From: Clostridiales bacterium
GTDB taxonomy: Bacteria > Bacillota > Clostridia > Oscillospirales > Oscillospiraceae
DNA length: 32,077 nucleotides
Direction: 5' to 3'
Assembly: GCA_004553545.1 (NCBI GenBank)
Contig: SFLD01000043.1
Location: forward strand, 1 to 32,077
The translations under genes and the position numbers were made by a program. Below the pieces are notes generated by a model that saw only the letters and a program-made list of their open reading frames with translations, was not told where the DNA came from and ran no database searches. Shown here piece by piece: positions 23,172 through 31,791 of the stretch. Position 1 is the stretch's first letter. Each line of letters opens with the position of its first letter.

Positions 23172-23174
23172 GGA

Positions 23175-24068
23175 ATGAACAAGACTGGGTTTGACGCCCG
23201 CTACCAGAAGTACCTGGAGGCTATCGAGGACTATCTGAGCGGACTTTTCGCGGAGAAGCCCCACTGGGCGGACCTTTACGATGCCATGCGCTACAGCCTT
23301 CTCTCCGGCGGCAAGCGGCTGCGGCCGGTGCTGACCCTGGAATTTGCCCGCCTGGCGGGGGAAGAGGGATTTGACTGGTATGACGCCATGCCCGCCGCCT
23401 GCGCGGTGGAGATGGTCCACACCTACTCCCTGATCCACGACGACCTGCCCTGCATGGACAACGACGACCTCCGCCGGGGCAAGCCCACCAACCACAAGGT
23501 CTACGGCGAGACCCTGGCGGTGCTGGCGGGAGACGCCCTGCAGCCGGCGGCCTATGAGCTGATCCTGGAGAGGGTGCCGGGGACCCGGGAGCGGCTGGCC
23601 TGCGCCCTGCTGCTGGCGGAGGCCTCCGGCCCCGACGGCATGGTAGCGGGTCAGGTGCTGGATACCCTGCACCATCCCTCCACCGAGGCGGAGCTGGCGG
23701 AGGTCCACCGCCTGAAGACCGGCTGCATGATCCGGGCGGCCTGCGTCATGGGCTGCGCCGCCGCCGATGCGTCTGCGGAGATGCGGGAGGCCGCCTGCAC
23801 CTACGCCGAGAAGCTGGGGCTTGCCTTCCAGATCCGGGACGACATGCTGGATGTCATGGGCAACCAGGCGGAGTTCGGAAAACCCATCGGCTCCGATGCG
23901 GAGCAGGGGAAGTGCACCTATGTGGGCATCCTGGGGCTGGAGGAGTGCGAGCGACGGGTCCTCTCCCTGACGGAGGAGGCCAAGGCCGCCCTGGAGAAGG
24001 TGGAGTGGCACGGCAGCACCGCCTTCCTCCGGATGCTGGCGGACAGTCTGGCTGTCCGGACCCACTGA
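23175..24068 (+). CDS. ispA: Polyprenyl synthetase (farnesyl diphosphate synthase type)
   Basis: The 297-residue protein has LLSGGKRLRPVL near residue 40, the first Asp-rich motif DDLPCMD starting at D89-D90, GDALQPAAYE, and the second motif DDMLD near residue 224. The spacing of the first motif is the bacterial FPP synthase type. It makes the C15 (or C20) isoprenoid precursor for undecaprenyl and quinone chains. It starts 3 nt after xseB and a terminator follows. Together with dxs next door it forms an isoprenoid pair. Confidence 0.93.
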   Translation: MNKTGFDARYQKYLEAIEDYLSGLFAEKPHWADLYDAMRYSLLSGGKRLRPVLTLEFARLAGEEGFDWYDAMPAACAVEMVHTYSLIHDDLPCMDNDDLRRGKPTNHKVYGETLAVLAGDALQPAAYELILERVPGTRERLACALLLAEASGPDGMVAGQVLDTLHHPSTEAELAEVHRLKTGCMIRAACVMGCAAADASAEMREAACTYAEKLGLAFQIRDDMLDVMGNQAEFGKPIGSDAEQGKCTYVGILGLEECERRVLSLTEEAKAALEKVEWHGSTAFLRMLADSLAVRTH

Positions 24069-24083
24069 GAGGCGACAACGGCA

Positions 24084-24115
24084 AAGGAGCGGGACCTGAG
24101 GTCCCGCTCCTTTTT
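24084..24115 (+). terminator. Intrinsic terminator after ispA
   Basis: Perfect 13 bp stem, 24084-24096 with 24100-24112, TGA loop, followed by a T-tract. Confidence 0.92.
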
Positions 24116-24167
24116 CTGCGCCCTGTGGACAAATTGTTAATTCTCCCTTCTGTATATACGGAATACC

Positions 24168-24196
24168 TTGCATATTTATGGCCGAGGTGCTATACT
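24168..24196 (+). promoter_or_regulatory. Sigma-A promoter of the dxs operon
   Basis: TTGCAT (24168-24173), 17 nt, TATACT (24191-24196). The leader to the dxs start at 24324 is about 120 nt. It holds a hairpin with a short T-tract (24247-24254 with 24261-24268, then T to 24269) and a second stem (24281-24287 with 24291-24297). Confidence 0.75.
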
Positions 24197-24323
24197 AGGA
24201 AAACCGGTGCCGTCCGGGCTTGCCCGTGAGCCGGCATCCCACGGCGAAAGGGCGGGAAAGCGCCCTTTTCCGCCCATCGCGCCGCCGCGACGGCGGCCAG
24301 AAACGAAAGTGAGGAATCCGTCC

Positions 24324-26171
24324 GTGATTCTGGAAGATATCCATTCCCCGCGGGACCTCCGGTCCCTGCCGGCGGATCAGCTGCCGCAGCTTTGCCAGGA
24401 GCTGCGGCAGTTCCTGCTGGACAATGTCTCCCGAACCGGTGGGCACCTGGCCTCCAACCTGGGGGCGGTGGAGCTCACCGTGGCCATCCACCGCTGCTTC
24501 GATACGGAGCGGGACCGCCTGGTCTTTGACGTGGGCCACCAGTGCTATGTCCACAAGGCCCTCACCGGCCGGCAGGAGCTTTTTGCCACCCTCCGCCAGT
24601 TGGATGGCCTCTCCGGCTTCCCCAAGCCCCGGGAGAGCATCCACGACGCCTTCATTGCAGGGCACGCATCCAACTCCGTCTCCGTGGCCCTGGGCATGGC
24701 CCGGGCCCGGACGCTGCAGCACCAGGACCACCAGGTCCTGGCCCTCATCGGAGACGGGGCTCTCTCCGGCGGCCTTGCCTACGAGGGACTCAACGACGCC
24801 GGAGCCTCCGGCGAGCCCCTCATCGTCATCCTCAATGACAACGGCATGTCCATCAATGCCAATGTGGGCGCCGTCAGCGAGCATCTGGAGCGCCTGCGCT
24901 CCCGCCCGGCCTACTACCACTTCAAGAAGTGGTACCGGGGCCTTTTCGGCAAGCATCCGGCCCAGAATCCCCTCTACCGCTTCAACCACCGGGTGAAGAC
25001 CTTCTTCAAGCGGAGCATCTACCCCAGCAGCACCCTCTTTGAGGACATGGGCTTCACCTATCTCGGCCCGGTGGACGGCCACGACCTGCCCCGGCTCTGC
25101 AATACCCTGGAGTGGGCCAGGGAGCTCCAGGGCCCGGTCCTGGTCCATGTCCGGACGGTGAAGGGCAAGGGCTGCGCCTATGCTGAGCGGAACCCGGGAC
25201 GCTACCACGGCGTGGGTCCCTTCGACCCGGAGACCGGCGTGGTGGCCCCCTCGGGAGAGAGCTTTTCCTCCGTCTTCGGCCGCAAGCTGGAGGACTGCGC
25301 GGCCCAGGACCCCAGGGTCTGCGCCATCACCGCCGCCATGGCGGACGGCACGGGCCTTGGCCACTTCGCCGGGGCCTACCCGGACCGCTTCTTCGATGTG
25401 GGCATCGCAGAGGGCCATGGTGCCGCCATGGCGGCGGGCCTTGCCCGCCAGGGGATGCTGCCGGTCTTTGCGGTGTACTCCAGCTTCCTGCAGCGGAGCT
25501 ATGATATGCTGATCCACGACATCGCCCTCCAGGGCCTCCATGTGGTGCTGGGGGTGGACCGTGCCGGATTGGTGGGCGCCGACGGCGAGACCCACCACGG
25601 CTGCTTCGATGCCCTCTTCCTCCCGGAGATCCCGGGCTTCACCGTTTACTGCCCTGCCAGCTTCGCGGAGCTCCGGCGGATGCTCTCAGACGCCCTCTTC
25701 CGCTGTACCGGGCCCGTGGCCGTCCGCTATCCCCGGGGCGGGGAAGGGGACTACCGGGCGGACGCCGGGGAGGACGCCCTCGCCTGCCTGCGGCAGGGCG
25801 GCGACGCCGCCATCCTGACTTACGGCATCCTGGTGAACGAGGCCCTGGCCGCGGCAGAGGCTCTGGCGGCAGAGGGCATCCAGGCCGCCGTCTGGAAGCT
25901 CAACCGCATCTCCCCCCTGGACTGGGAGGACCTGGAGCCGCTCTCCGCTGTCCGCCGCCTGGTGGTGACGGAGGATGCCATGGGCGCGGGCTGCGTGGGC
26001 CAGCGGGTCACGGCCATCCTGGCGGAGCACGGCCAGGAGCCGGAGAAACTCATTTTGCGGAATCTGGGAAAGACCTTTGCCCCGGAGGGGACGGTGCGTC
26101 AGCTCTGGGAGCGATTTGGATTGGACCGCCATGGCATGGCGGCGGATGTGAGGGAGGTGATGGCCCCGTGA
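24324..26171 (+). CDS. dxs: 1-deoxy-D-xylulose-5-phosphate synthase
   Basis: The 615-residue protein starts at GTG 24324, 8 nt after an AGGA site; the frame stays open upstream but that part is leader. It joins pyruvate and glyceraldehyde 3-phosphate to DXP, the first step of the MEP isoprenoid pathway, with thiamine diphosphate. Visible marks are DNVSRTGGHLASNLGAVELTVA, FDVGHQCYVHKALTGR, FIAGHASNSVSVALG, the thiamine motif GDGALSGG with LNDNGMSI, and the transketolase-like second half (DVGIAEGHGAAMAAGLA and VTEDAMGAGCVGQ). It overlaps tlyA by 4 nt and heads a five- or six-gene run. Confidence 0.96.
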   Translation: MILEDIHSPRDLRSLPADQLPQLCQELRQFLLDNVSRTGGHLASNLGAVELTVAIHRCFDTERDRLVFDVGHQCYVHKALTGRQELFATLRQLDGLSGFPKPRESIHDAFIAGHASNSVSVALGMARARTLQHQDHQVLALIGDGALSGGLAYEGLNDAGASGEPLIVILNDNGMSINANVGAVSEHLERLRSRPAYYHFKKWYRGLFGKHPAQNPLYRFNHRVKTFFKRSIYPSSTLFEDMGFTYLGPVDGHDLPRLCNTLEWARELQGPVLVHVRTVKGKGCAYAERNPGRYHGVGPFDPETGVVAPSGESFSSVFGRKLEDCAAQDPRVCAITAAMADGTGLGHFAGAYPDRFFDVGIAEGHGAAMAAGLARQGMLPVFAVYSSFLQRSYDMLIHDIALQGLHVVLGVDRAGLVGADGETHHGCFDALFLPEIPGFTVYCPASFAELRRMLSDALFRCTGPVAVRYPRGGEGDYRADAGEDALACLRQGGDAAILTYGILVNEALAAAEALAAEGIQAAVWKLNRISPLDWEDLEPLSAVRRLVVTEDAMGAGCVGQRVTAILAEHGQEPEKLILRNLGKTFAPEGTVRQLWERFGLDRHGMAADVREVMAP

Positions 26172-26983
26172 AGAAGCGACTGGATGTGCTGCTGGTGGAG
26201 CGGGGACTGCAGGAGAGCCGGCAGAAGGCCCAGGCCACCATTATGAGCGGCCTGGTCTTCGTGAAGGGCCAGCGGGCGGACAAGCCCGGCGCCGCCGTGG
26301 ACGAGGCGGCGGAGATCGAGATCCGGGGAAATACCCTGCGCTATGTGAGCCGGGGCGGCCTCAAGCTGGAGAAGGCCATGGCCGCCTTCCCCATCACCCT
26401 GGCAGGCTGCATCTGCGGGGATATCGGGGCCTCCACCGGCGGCTTTACCGACTGCATGCTGCAAAACGGCGCAGAGAAGGTCTACGCCGTGGACGTGGGT
26501 TACGGCCAGCTTGCCTGGAAGCTCCGGCAGGACCCCCGGGTTATCTGCCTGGAGCGCACCAATGCCCGGTATCTGGACCACAGCGTCATCCCGGACGAGC
26601 TGGACTTCGCCTCCATCGACGTGAGCTTCATCTCCCTGAAGCTGATCCTCCCGGCGGTGAACACCGTGCTGAAACCCGGGGGCCAGGTGGCCTGTCTCGT
26701 GAAGCCCCAGTTCGAGGCCGGACGGGAGAAGGTGGGAAAGAAGGGCGTCGTCCGGGAGCCCGCCGTCCACCGGGAGGTGCTGGAGCACTTCCGCCGGCAC
26801 GCGAAGGATTCCGGCTTCACACTGCTGGGCCTGACCTACTCCCCCATCCGGGGGCCGGAAGGCAACATCGAGTACCTGGGCTATCTCCGGAAGGGGGAGG
26901 GCCAGGAGGCCGACGCTGACCTCGCCGCCCTGGTGGAGGAATCCCATGAAGCGTTGCGCCAGCACGGGGAGGGGAACGAATGA
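26168..26983 (+). CDS. tlyA: TlyA family rRNA (cytidine-2'-O)-methyltransferase
   Basis: The 271-residue protein has an N-terminal S4 RNA-binding domain (KKRLDVLLVERGLQESRQKAQATIMSG) and a FtsJ/RrmJ-type methyltransferase with the SAM site DIGASTGGFTDCML, then DVSFISLKLILP and LVKPQFEAGREKV. TlyA methylates 16S and 23S rRNA; some relatives were called hemolysins. Start is GTG 26168 overlapping the dxs stop. The dxs-tlyA-nadK-argR-recN order is common in Firmicutes. Confidence 0.93.
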   Translation: MKKRLDVLLVERGLQESRQKAQATIMSGLVFVKGQRADKPGAAVDEAAEIEIRGNTLRYVSRGGLKLEKAMAAFPITLAGCICGDIGASTGGFTDCMLQNGAEKVYAVDVGYGQLAWKLRQDPRVICLERTNARYLDHSVIPDELDFASIDVSFISLKLILPAVNTVLKPGGQVACLVKPQFEAGREKVGKKGVVREPAVHREVLEHFRRHAKDSGFTLLGLTYSPIRGPEGNIEYLGYLRKGEGQEADADLAALVEESHEALRQHGEGNE

Positions 26984-27855
26984 AGCGAATTATTCTTTGC
27001 CCCAATCCCGGCCGGGACCGGGATCTGACGGCCACCCTCCGGGCGGAGGCCATCCTCCGGGAGCTGGGCTTTGAGACCGTCATCTGCTCCCCCTTCCGCA
27101 GTCAGAAGGAGGATTTCCCCGGGGCGAAGGCCCACCCCCTGCTGCCAGAGATGCAGCGGGCTGACCTTCTCATCACCTTCGGCGGGGACGGGACCATATT
27201 GCACCTTGCCAAGCTCACGGCTCTCAACCAGGTGCCGGTGCTGGGCGTCAACATGGGAAGCCTGGGCTTCATCGCGGAGCTGGAGGCCGGGGAGATCGAG
27301 CGGCTCCGGGATCTGAAGGACTGGAACTTCGCCACGGAGGACCGCATGATGCTGGATGTCAGCGTGATCCGGGACGGGCGGCAGATCTATCAGAACCTGG
27401 GACTCAACGACGCCGTCATCCGGGAGGGTCCCATCTCACACGTCATCCACCTCCGGATAGAGTCGGACGGCCACCACCTGGCGGACATCGCCGGGGACGG
27501 GGTCATCATCGCCACCCCTACGGGCTCCACGGCCTACGCCCTCTCCGCGGGAGGCCCGGTGGTGGAGCCGGAGGCGGAGATCCTGGTGCTCTGCCCCATC
27601 TGCACCCACAATATGCGCTTCTCCTCCTACGTTCTCTCACCGGAGCACAGCCTCACCGTCACCATGGAGGGCAACGGCCGCAAGCCCATCTATCTCTTCG
27701 TGGATGAGAGCCGGGCCTTTTCCCTGCGCCAGGGGGACCGGGTGGTAGTGCGCCGTTCCAGGCATGTGACCCGTCTTGTCCGTCTCAGCGAAAAGAGTTT
27801 CTGCGAGATCTTTGCAAAAAAAATGCTGCCAGGAGGATACAGCAATGAAAAATGA
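26980..27855 (+). CDS. nadK: NAD kinase
   Basis: The 291-residue protein carries the family motif FGGDGTILHLAK, then GVNMGSLGFIAEL, LNDAVIREG (equivalent of the NE/D site) and TPTGSTAYALSAGGP. It phosphorylates NAD to NADP. The start overlaps the tlyA stop (ATGA) and the end overlaps argR by 11 nt. Confidence 0.96.
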   Translation: MKRIILCPNPGRDRDLTATLRAEAILRELGFETVICSPFRSQKEDFPGAKAHPLLPEMQRADLLITFGGDGTILHLAKLTALNQVPVLGVNMGSLGFIAELEAGEIERLRDLKDWNFATEDRMMLDVSVIRDGRQIYQNLGLNDAVIREGPISHVIHLRIESDGHHLADIAGDGVIIATPTGSTAYALSAGGPVVEPEAEILVLCPICTHNMRFSSYVLSPEHSLTVTMEGNGRKPIYLFVDESRAFSLRQGDRVVVRRSRHVTRLVRLSEKSFCEIFAKKMLPGGYSNEK

Positions 27856-28294
27856 CCGCCAGAATACGATCCTTGAGATCATCGCCGCGGAGAACATCGA
27901 GACCCAGGAGCAGCTCCTGGACCGCCTGGCCCAGCGGGGCATCCGCTCCACCCAGGCCACCATCTCCCGGGACATCAAGCAGCTGCACCTTATCAAGGAG
28001 CCTGTGGGCCAGGGGGTCTACCGCTACGCCGTGTCCGTGAACCGGGCCCGTCTCAACGTGGCGGACAAGCTCCGCACCATCTTCAAAGAGAGCATCACCA
28101 GCGTGGACAGCGCCCAAAACATGGTGGTCATCAAGACCCTTTCCGGTCTTGCCGGCGGTGCCTGCGAGGCCCTGGACCACATGGACATCGCGGGTCTTGT
28201 GGGCTCCCTCGCCGGAGAGAACACGGTCTTCCTCGTGATGAAGGATACCGCCGCGGCGGAGCTTTTCTGCCAGGAGATCCGGGAGATGCTGTAA
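27845..28294 (+). CDS. argR: Arginine repressor ArgR/AhrC
   Basis: The 149-residue protein has an N-terminal winged helix (ILEIIAAENIETQEQLLDRLAQRGIRSTQATISRDIKQLHLIK) and a C-terminal arginine-binding hexamer domain containing GGACEALDHMDIAGLVGSLAGENTVFLV. ATG 27845 has AGGAGG upstream, within the end of nadK. It represses arginine synthesis and may activate catabolism; no arg genes are in the window. Confidence 0.95.
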   Translation: MKNDRQNTILEIIAAENIETQEQLLDRLAQRGIRSTQATISRDIKQLHLIKEPVGQGVYRYAVSVNRARLNVADKLRTIFKESITSVDSAQNMVVIKTLSGLAGGACEALDHMDIAGLVGSLAGENTVFLVMKDTAAAELFCQEIREML

Positions 28295-28315
28295 CGCCCG
28301 AAGGAGGGAAGTTCC

Positions 28316-30001
28316 ATGCTGGAGCTGCTGCACATCGAGAATCTGGCGGTGATCGAGACCGCTGACATCCAGTTCTATCCCGGCTTCAACGCTCTCACCG
28401 GCGAGACCGGCGCCGGCAAGTCCATCGTGGTGGACGCCATGCAGGCGGTGCTGGGGGGGCGGGCCTCCCGGGACCTCATCCGCACCGGGGCCGGCGCTGC
28501 CTTTGTCAGCGCGGTGTTCTCCGGCCTGCCGGGGACCTTTCCGGCGCTCTCCGCCTGTGGGGCGGAGGCGGATGAGGAGGGGAAGCTCCTCCTCCAGCGG
28601 GAGATCACGGCGGATGGCCGCAACGTTTGCCGGGCCAATGGCCGCCCCCTGACGGTGAGCCAGCTGCGCGCCGTGGGCGCGGAGCTTCTCAACATCCATG
28701 GCCAGCACGAGGGGGCCCAGCTTCTGGATGAGGAGCGCCACGGGGAGTACCTGGACCGCTATGGCCGGACGGAGGAGCCGCTGGCGGCCTACCGGAAGGA
28801 ATATGAGGCCCTGCTTGCCATCCGCCGCCGGATGGGGGAGCTGCAGATGGACGAAGCTGAAAAGGCCCGCCGGATGGACTCTCTCCGCTTTCAGATCGAC
28901 GAGCTGGAGCGGGCCGACCTCCGCCCCGGCGAGGAGGAGGAGCTTCGGGCCCGGCGGGACTTCCTACGCAGCGGGGAGAAATACCTTTCTGCCCTGGAGG
29001 GAGCGGCCTACGCCCTGGGCGGCGGGGACGACAGCGACGGCGCGGTCCGGCAGCTGCAGAGCGCGGCGGAGGCCCTGACGCCACTGCGGAGTCTGGGCGG
29101 GGAGTTTGCCCAGCTCTTCGAGCGGGTCCAGGAGGCCGCAGCCGAGGTCTATGATCTCTCCGAGACCCTCCGGGACAAGCGGGAGGAGTTTGATTTCTCC
29201 CCTGGGGAGCTGGACGCCGTGGAGAGCCGCTGCGACCAGCTCTACCGCCTGAAAAAGAAGTACGGCGCCACGGCGGAGGACATGCTGGACTATCTGGACC
29301 GCTGCCGCCGGGAGCTGGACACCATTGAGACCTCGGAGGAGGAGCTTGCCCGCCTGGAGCGGAAGCTCTCCGCTGCCGAGGAAAAGGTCCGCGCCGCAGG
29401 CGAAGCTCTGACGGCGGCCCGGAAGGTTGCTGCCGGGGAGCTGGAGCAGCGCATTCAGACGGAGCTCCGGGAGCTGGATATGAAAAAGGTCCGCTTTGAG
29501 ATCCGCTTTGAGCCCAAGGAACCCGCCATGGACGGATGCGACGCCATCCGTTTCCTGATGTCGGCCAACGCCGGGGAGGACCTGAAGCCCATCGCTAAGA
29601 TCGCCTCCGGCGGCGAGCTGGCCCGGATCATGCTGGCGCTGAAGAACGTTCTCTCGGAGCAGGAGGATATCGGCACCCTGGTTTTCGATGAGGTGGATAC
29701 CGGCGTCTCCGGTCGGGCCGCCCAGAAGGTGGCGGAGAAGCTGGCCCAGGTCAGCCGCCGCAAGCAGGTGCTGTGCGTGACGCACCTGCCCCAGCTGGCC
29801 GCCATGGCAGATGTCCATTTCTGCGTGGAGAAGGGAGAAGTAAAGGGAAGAACCTTTACGGAGGTTCGCTGCCTGAACCGCTCCCAGCGCCAGGCAGAGC
29901 TGGCCCGCATCACTGGCGGCAGCCAGGTGACGGACGCTTTGCTGGCAAGCGCCGGGGAGCTGCTGGACGCGGCGGAGACCTACCGGAAAGGATTGCAATG
30001 A
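28316..30001 (+). CDS. recN: DNA repair protein RecN
   Basis: The 561-residue SMC-like ATPase has Walker A GETGAGKSIVVDAM, a long coiled-coil middle part (about residues 150-360), the ABC signature IASGGELARIMLALK and Walker B LVFDEVDTGVSGRAAQKV, then CVTHLPQLAAMAD. It acts at double-strand breaks. Start has GAAGGAGGGAAG upstream. Its stop overlaps the next gene (ATGA). Confidence 0.96.
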   Translation: MLELLHIENLAVIETADIQFYPGFNALTGETGAGKSIVVDAMQAVLGGRASRDLIRTGAGAAFVSAVFSGLPGTFPALSACGAEADEEGKLLLQREITADGRNVCRANGRPLTVSQLRAVGAELLNIHGQHEGAQLLDEERHGEYLDRYGRTEEPLAAYRKEYEALLAIRRRMGELQMDEAEKARRMDSLRFQIDELERADLRPGEEEELRARRDFLRSGEKYLSALEGAAYALGGGDDSDGAVRQLQSAAEALTPLRSLGGEFAQLFERVQEAAAEVYDLSETLRDKREEFDFSPGELDAVESRCDQLYRLKKKYGATAEDMLDYLDRCRRELDTIETSEEELARLERKLSAAEEKVRAAGEALTAARKVAAGELEQRIQTELRELDMKKVRFEIRFEPKEPAMDGCDAIRFLMSANAGEDLKPIAKIASGGELARIMLALKNVLSEQEDIGTLVFDEVDTGVSGRAAQKVAEKLAQVSRRKQVLCVTHLPQLAAMADVHFCVEKGEVKGRTFTEVRCLNRSQRQAELARITGGSQVTDALLASAGELLDAAETYRKGLQ

Positions 30002-30723
30002 GAAGCGGGAAGACCGGGCTGCTGCCGGTGCTGGCAAAGCTGTCTTTTGGCGTCTATCTTCTGCTGGCCGCCGTGACATTGCTGATCTGCGCCAGCGGCA
30101 TCATTCTCTTTTTTATGACTGCCGCCGGGCATATTTACCCGGAGGTTCGGGTGGAGAAAACGGCGGTGCCGGTTCGTGACGTCAATGGCGTGGCAGTGGA
30201 CAGCAGCGGAAATCTTTATGTCGGTTCCGCCGGATATTCAGCCATTCAGGTCTTTGACCAGGAAGGCCATTTTCTGGAACGAATCTGTATCCCGGCTTAT
30301 AAAGCGGTGAGCGGCAGCTTTGCCTGGCGTCTGGAGGACGGCGACCGGCTGGTGGTCTATACCTTCCGGGATTACGACCGGCTGGAGATTGAAAATGGAC
30401 AGGCGGCTCTGACCGCACACTATGAGGGCCGCCCCGCTTTTGAGGCTGCTGTGGAGGAAGCGGGGCTGGACCTTTACGACAGTGGAAGGACGTGGCAGGG
30501 AAGCGACGGCACTGTCTGCCGCATGGACCTTCTTGGCCGTGTCCATGTGACGCGGCCGGGACAGGAGACTGCCAGTATCTCCCTGGAGGTCCCTCATTTT
30601 CCGCCGCCGGTCCCGGTGTGCTGGATGATCGCAGTGTGTGGCATGCTGATGACCGTGTGGCTGGTCCTGACAGCGGTCAGAGTGGAGGAATACCGCAGCA
30701 AAATGCCGCGGCCCCAAGCATAA
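29998..30723 (+). CDS. Membrane protein with NHL/beta-propeller-like segment, function unknown
   Basis: The 241-residue protein has a first membrane helix at about residues 16-40 (LSFGVYLLLAAVTLLICASG, continuing into ILFFMT) and a second near the C-terminus (VCWMIAVCGMLMTVWLVLTAV). Between them the chain has NHL-like strands: VNGVAVDSSGNLYVGSAGYSAIQVFDQEGHFLERI, a WRLEDGDRLVVYTF strand and DGTVCRMDLLGRVHVTRPG. Only a few blades fit the length, so it is not a full propeller by itself. It overlaps the recN stop by 4 nt and is probably co-transcribed, but it is not a usual recN neighbour and its codons are less GC-rich. I cannot assign a role. Confidence 0.75.
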   Translation: MRSGKTGLLPVLAKLSFGVYLLLAAVTLLICASGIILFFMTAAGHIYPEVRVEKTAVPVRDVNGVAVDSSGNLYVGSAGYSAIQVFDQEGHFLERICIPAYKAVSGSFAWRLEDGDRLVVYTFRDYDRLEIENGQAALTAHYEGRPAFEAAVEEAGLDLYDSGRTWQGSDGTVCRMDLLGRVHVTRPGQETASISLEVPHFPPPVPVCWMIAVCGMLMTVWLVLTAVRVEEYRSKMPRPQA

Positions 30724-30772
30724 GGGATGTTCGTGAATGCTTCCGAAGAGAAAACATTTTCGCCATTTTCCA

Positions 30773-30801
30773 TTGACAATCCCGCACAAATCAGATAAAA
30801 T
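30773..30801 (+). promoter_or_regulatory. Sigma-A promoter of the T-box-tyrS unit
   Basis: TTGACA (30773-30778), 17 nt, TAAAAT (30796-30801), a near-perfect vegetative promoter. The gap 30724-31105 holds no gene; it holds this promoter and the T-box leader. Confidence 0.88.
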
Positions 30802-30807
30802 ACTTCC

Positions 30808-31080
30808 CGTATATGGCATTGATGCGGAGAAGTACGCGGTTTCACCCTGCCAAGAGAGCCCCTGGTCGCTGGAAAGGGGAGAGGGCTGCCGCCGAAATAC
30901 ACCGCGGAGCCGGCACCCCAACGGCTTTTGGCTCAGTAGGCGTGCTCCGGGAGCGCCCGTTACCGCGCGGGAGTGTGTTGGCACTCCACGAGGCTGTTTC
31001 CGCAAGGAGGCGGCGAACCAGAGGTGGTACCGCGTCATGACGCCCTCTGTCCGCTTGGTGGACGGAGGGCTTTTATTCTT
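30808..31080 (+). ncRNA. T-box leader specific for tRNA-Tyr
   Basis: The leader has the parts of a T-box riboswitch. The specifier is TAC (30833-30835) in AGAAGTACGCGG, the tyrosine codon. A stem-loop pairs 30970-30975 with 30982-30987. The T-box sequence is GAGGTGGTACCGCG (31021-31034); its TGGT pairs with the ACCA end of tRNA-Tyr. The terminator pairs 31042-31052 with 31060-31070 and runs into TTTTATT. Uncharged tRNA-Tyr should favour the antiterminator and switch on the hydrolase and tyrS genes downstream. Confidence 0.93.
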
Positions 31081-31105
31081 GGAAACGACGGAAAGGAGCG
31101 CGCAG

Positions 31106-31729
31106 ATGGAGAGGATCACGATCCATTATCTCGGCCACGCTTGCTTCCGCCTGGACTTCGGCCAGTGGCGGACGGTGCTGGACCCCTACCACGACGGCAT
31201 GGTGCCGGGACTTCCGCCCCTCCGTGTGGAGGTGGAGGAGGCCCTCTGCAGCCACCAGCACGACGACCACAACTTCACCCGGGCGGTGCGCCTGACTCAT
31301 GTCCGTGGGGTTGCCCCCTATGAGACGGAGACCCTCACCGTTCCCCACGACGGGGCGGATGGCCGCCTCCGGGGCATGAACACCATCCGCATCTTCCGTT
31401 GCGGCGGCCTGCGCATTGCCCACCTGGGGGACCTGGGCCGGCTCCTGACGGCGGAGGAGGCGGAAGCTCTCTCGGGCCTTGACTGCATGCTGCTCCCCGT
31501 GGGCGGCTATTATACCATTGATGCTGCCCAGGCCAAGGCCGTGGTGGACGCTGTCCGTCCCCGCGTCGTCATCCCCATGCACTACCGGAGGGGGAGCATG
31601 GGCTTCGCCGAGATTTTGGAGCTCACGGACTTCACGGAGCGCTTCCCGGAGGTCCGCTATGAGGACGGCCCCCTGGAACTCACCAAGGAGACTCCCGACG
31701 GCGTCGTGGTACTGACGCCGGAGGTCTGA
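31106..31729 (+). CDS. Metallo-beta-lactamase-fold hydrolase (UlaG-like)
   Basis: The 207-residue protein has MERITIHYLGHACFRLDFG at the start and the metal motif SHQHDDHN (HxHxDH), then IAHLGDLGRLL and PVGGYYTIDAAQA, with VVIPMHYRRGS near the end. This is the small UlaG/YtxI-like branch of the metallo-beta-lactamase fold, whose members act on varied phosphodiester, lactone or unknown substrates. Start 31106 is 7 nt after AAAGGAG. It lies directly behind the Tyr T-box and 62 nt before tyrS, so it should be induced by tyrosine starvation. The activity is unknown. Confidence 0.88.
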   Translation: MERITIHYLGHACFRLDFGQWRTVLDPYHDGMVPGLPPLRVEVEEALCSHQHDDHNFTRAVRLTHVRGVAPYETETLTVPHDGADGRLRGMNTIRIFRCGGLRIAHLGDLGRLLTAEEAEALSGLDCMLLPVGGYYTIDAAQAKAVVDAVRPRVVIPMHYRRGSMGFAEILELTDFTERFPEVRYEDGPLELTKETPDGVVVLTPEV

Positions 31730-31791
31730 GTCCCCGGCACGCAACCTCAGAAAATACCGCCAACGCGGAGGATAAAGGAGAAGGAAACACT

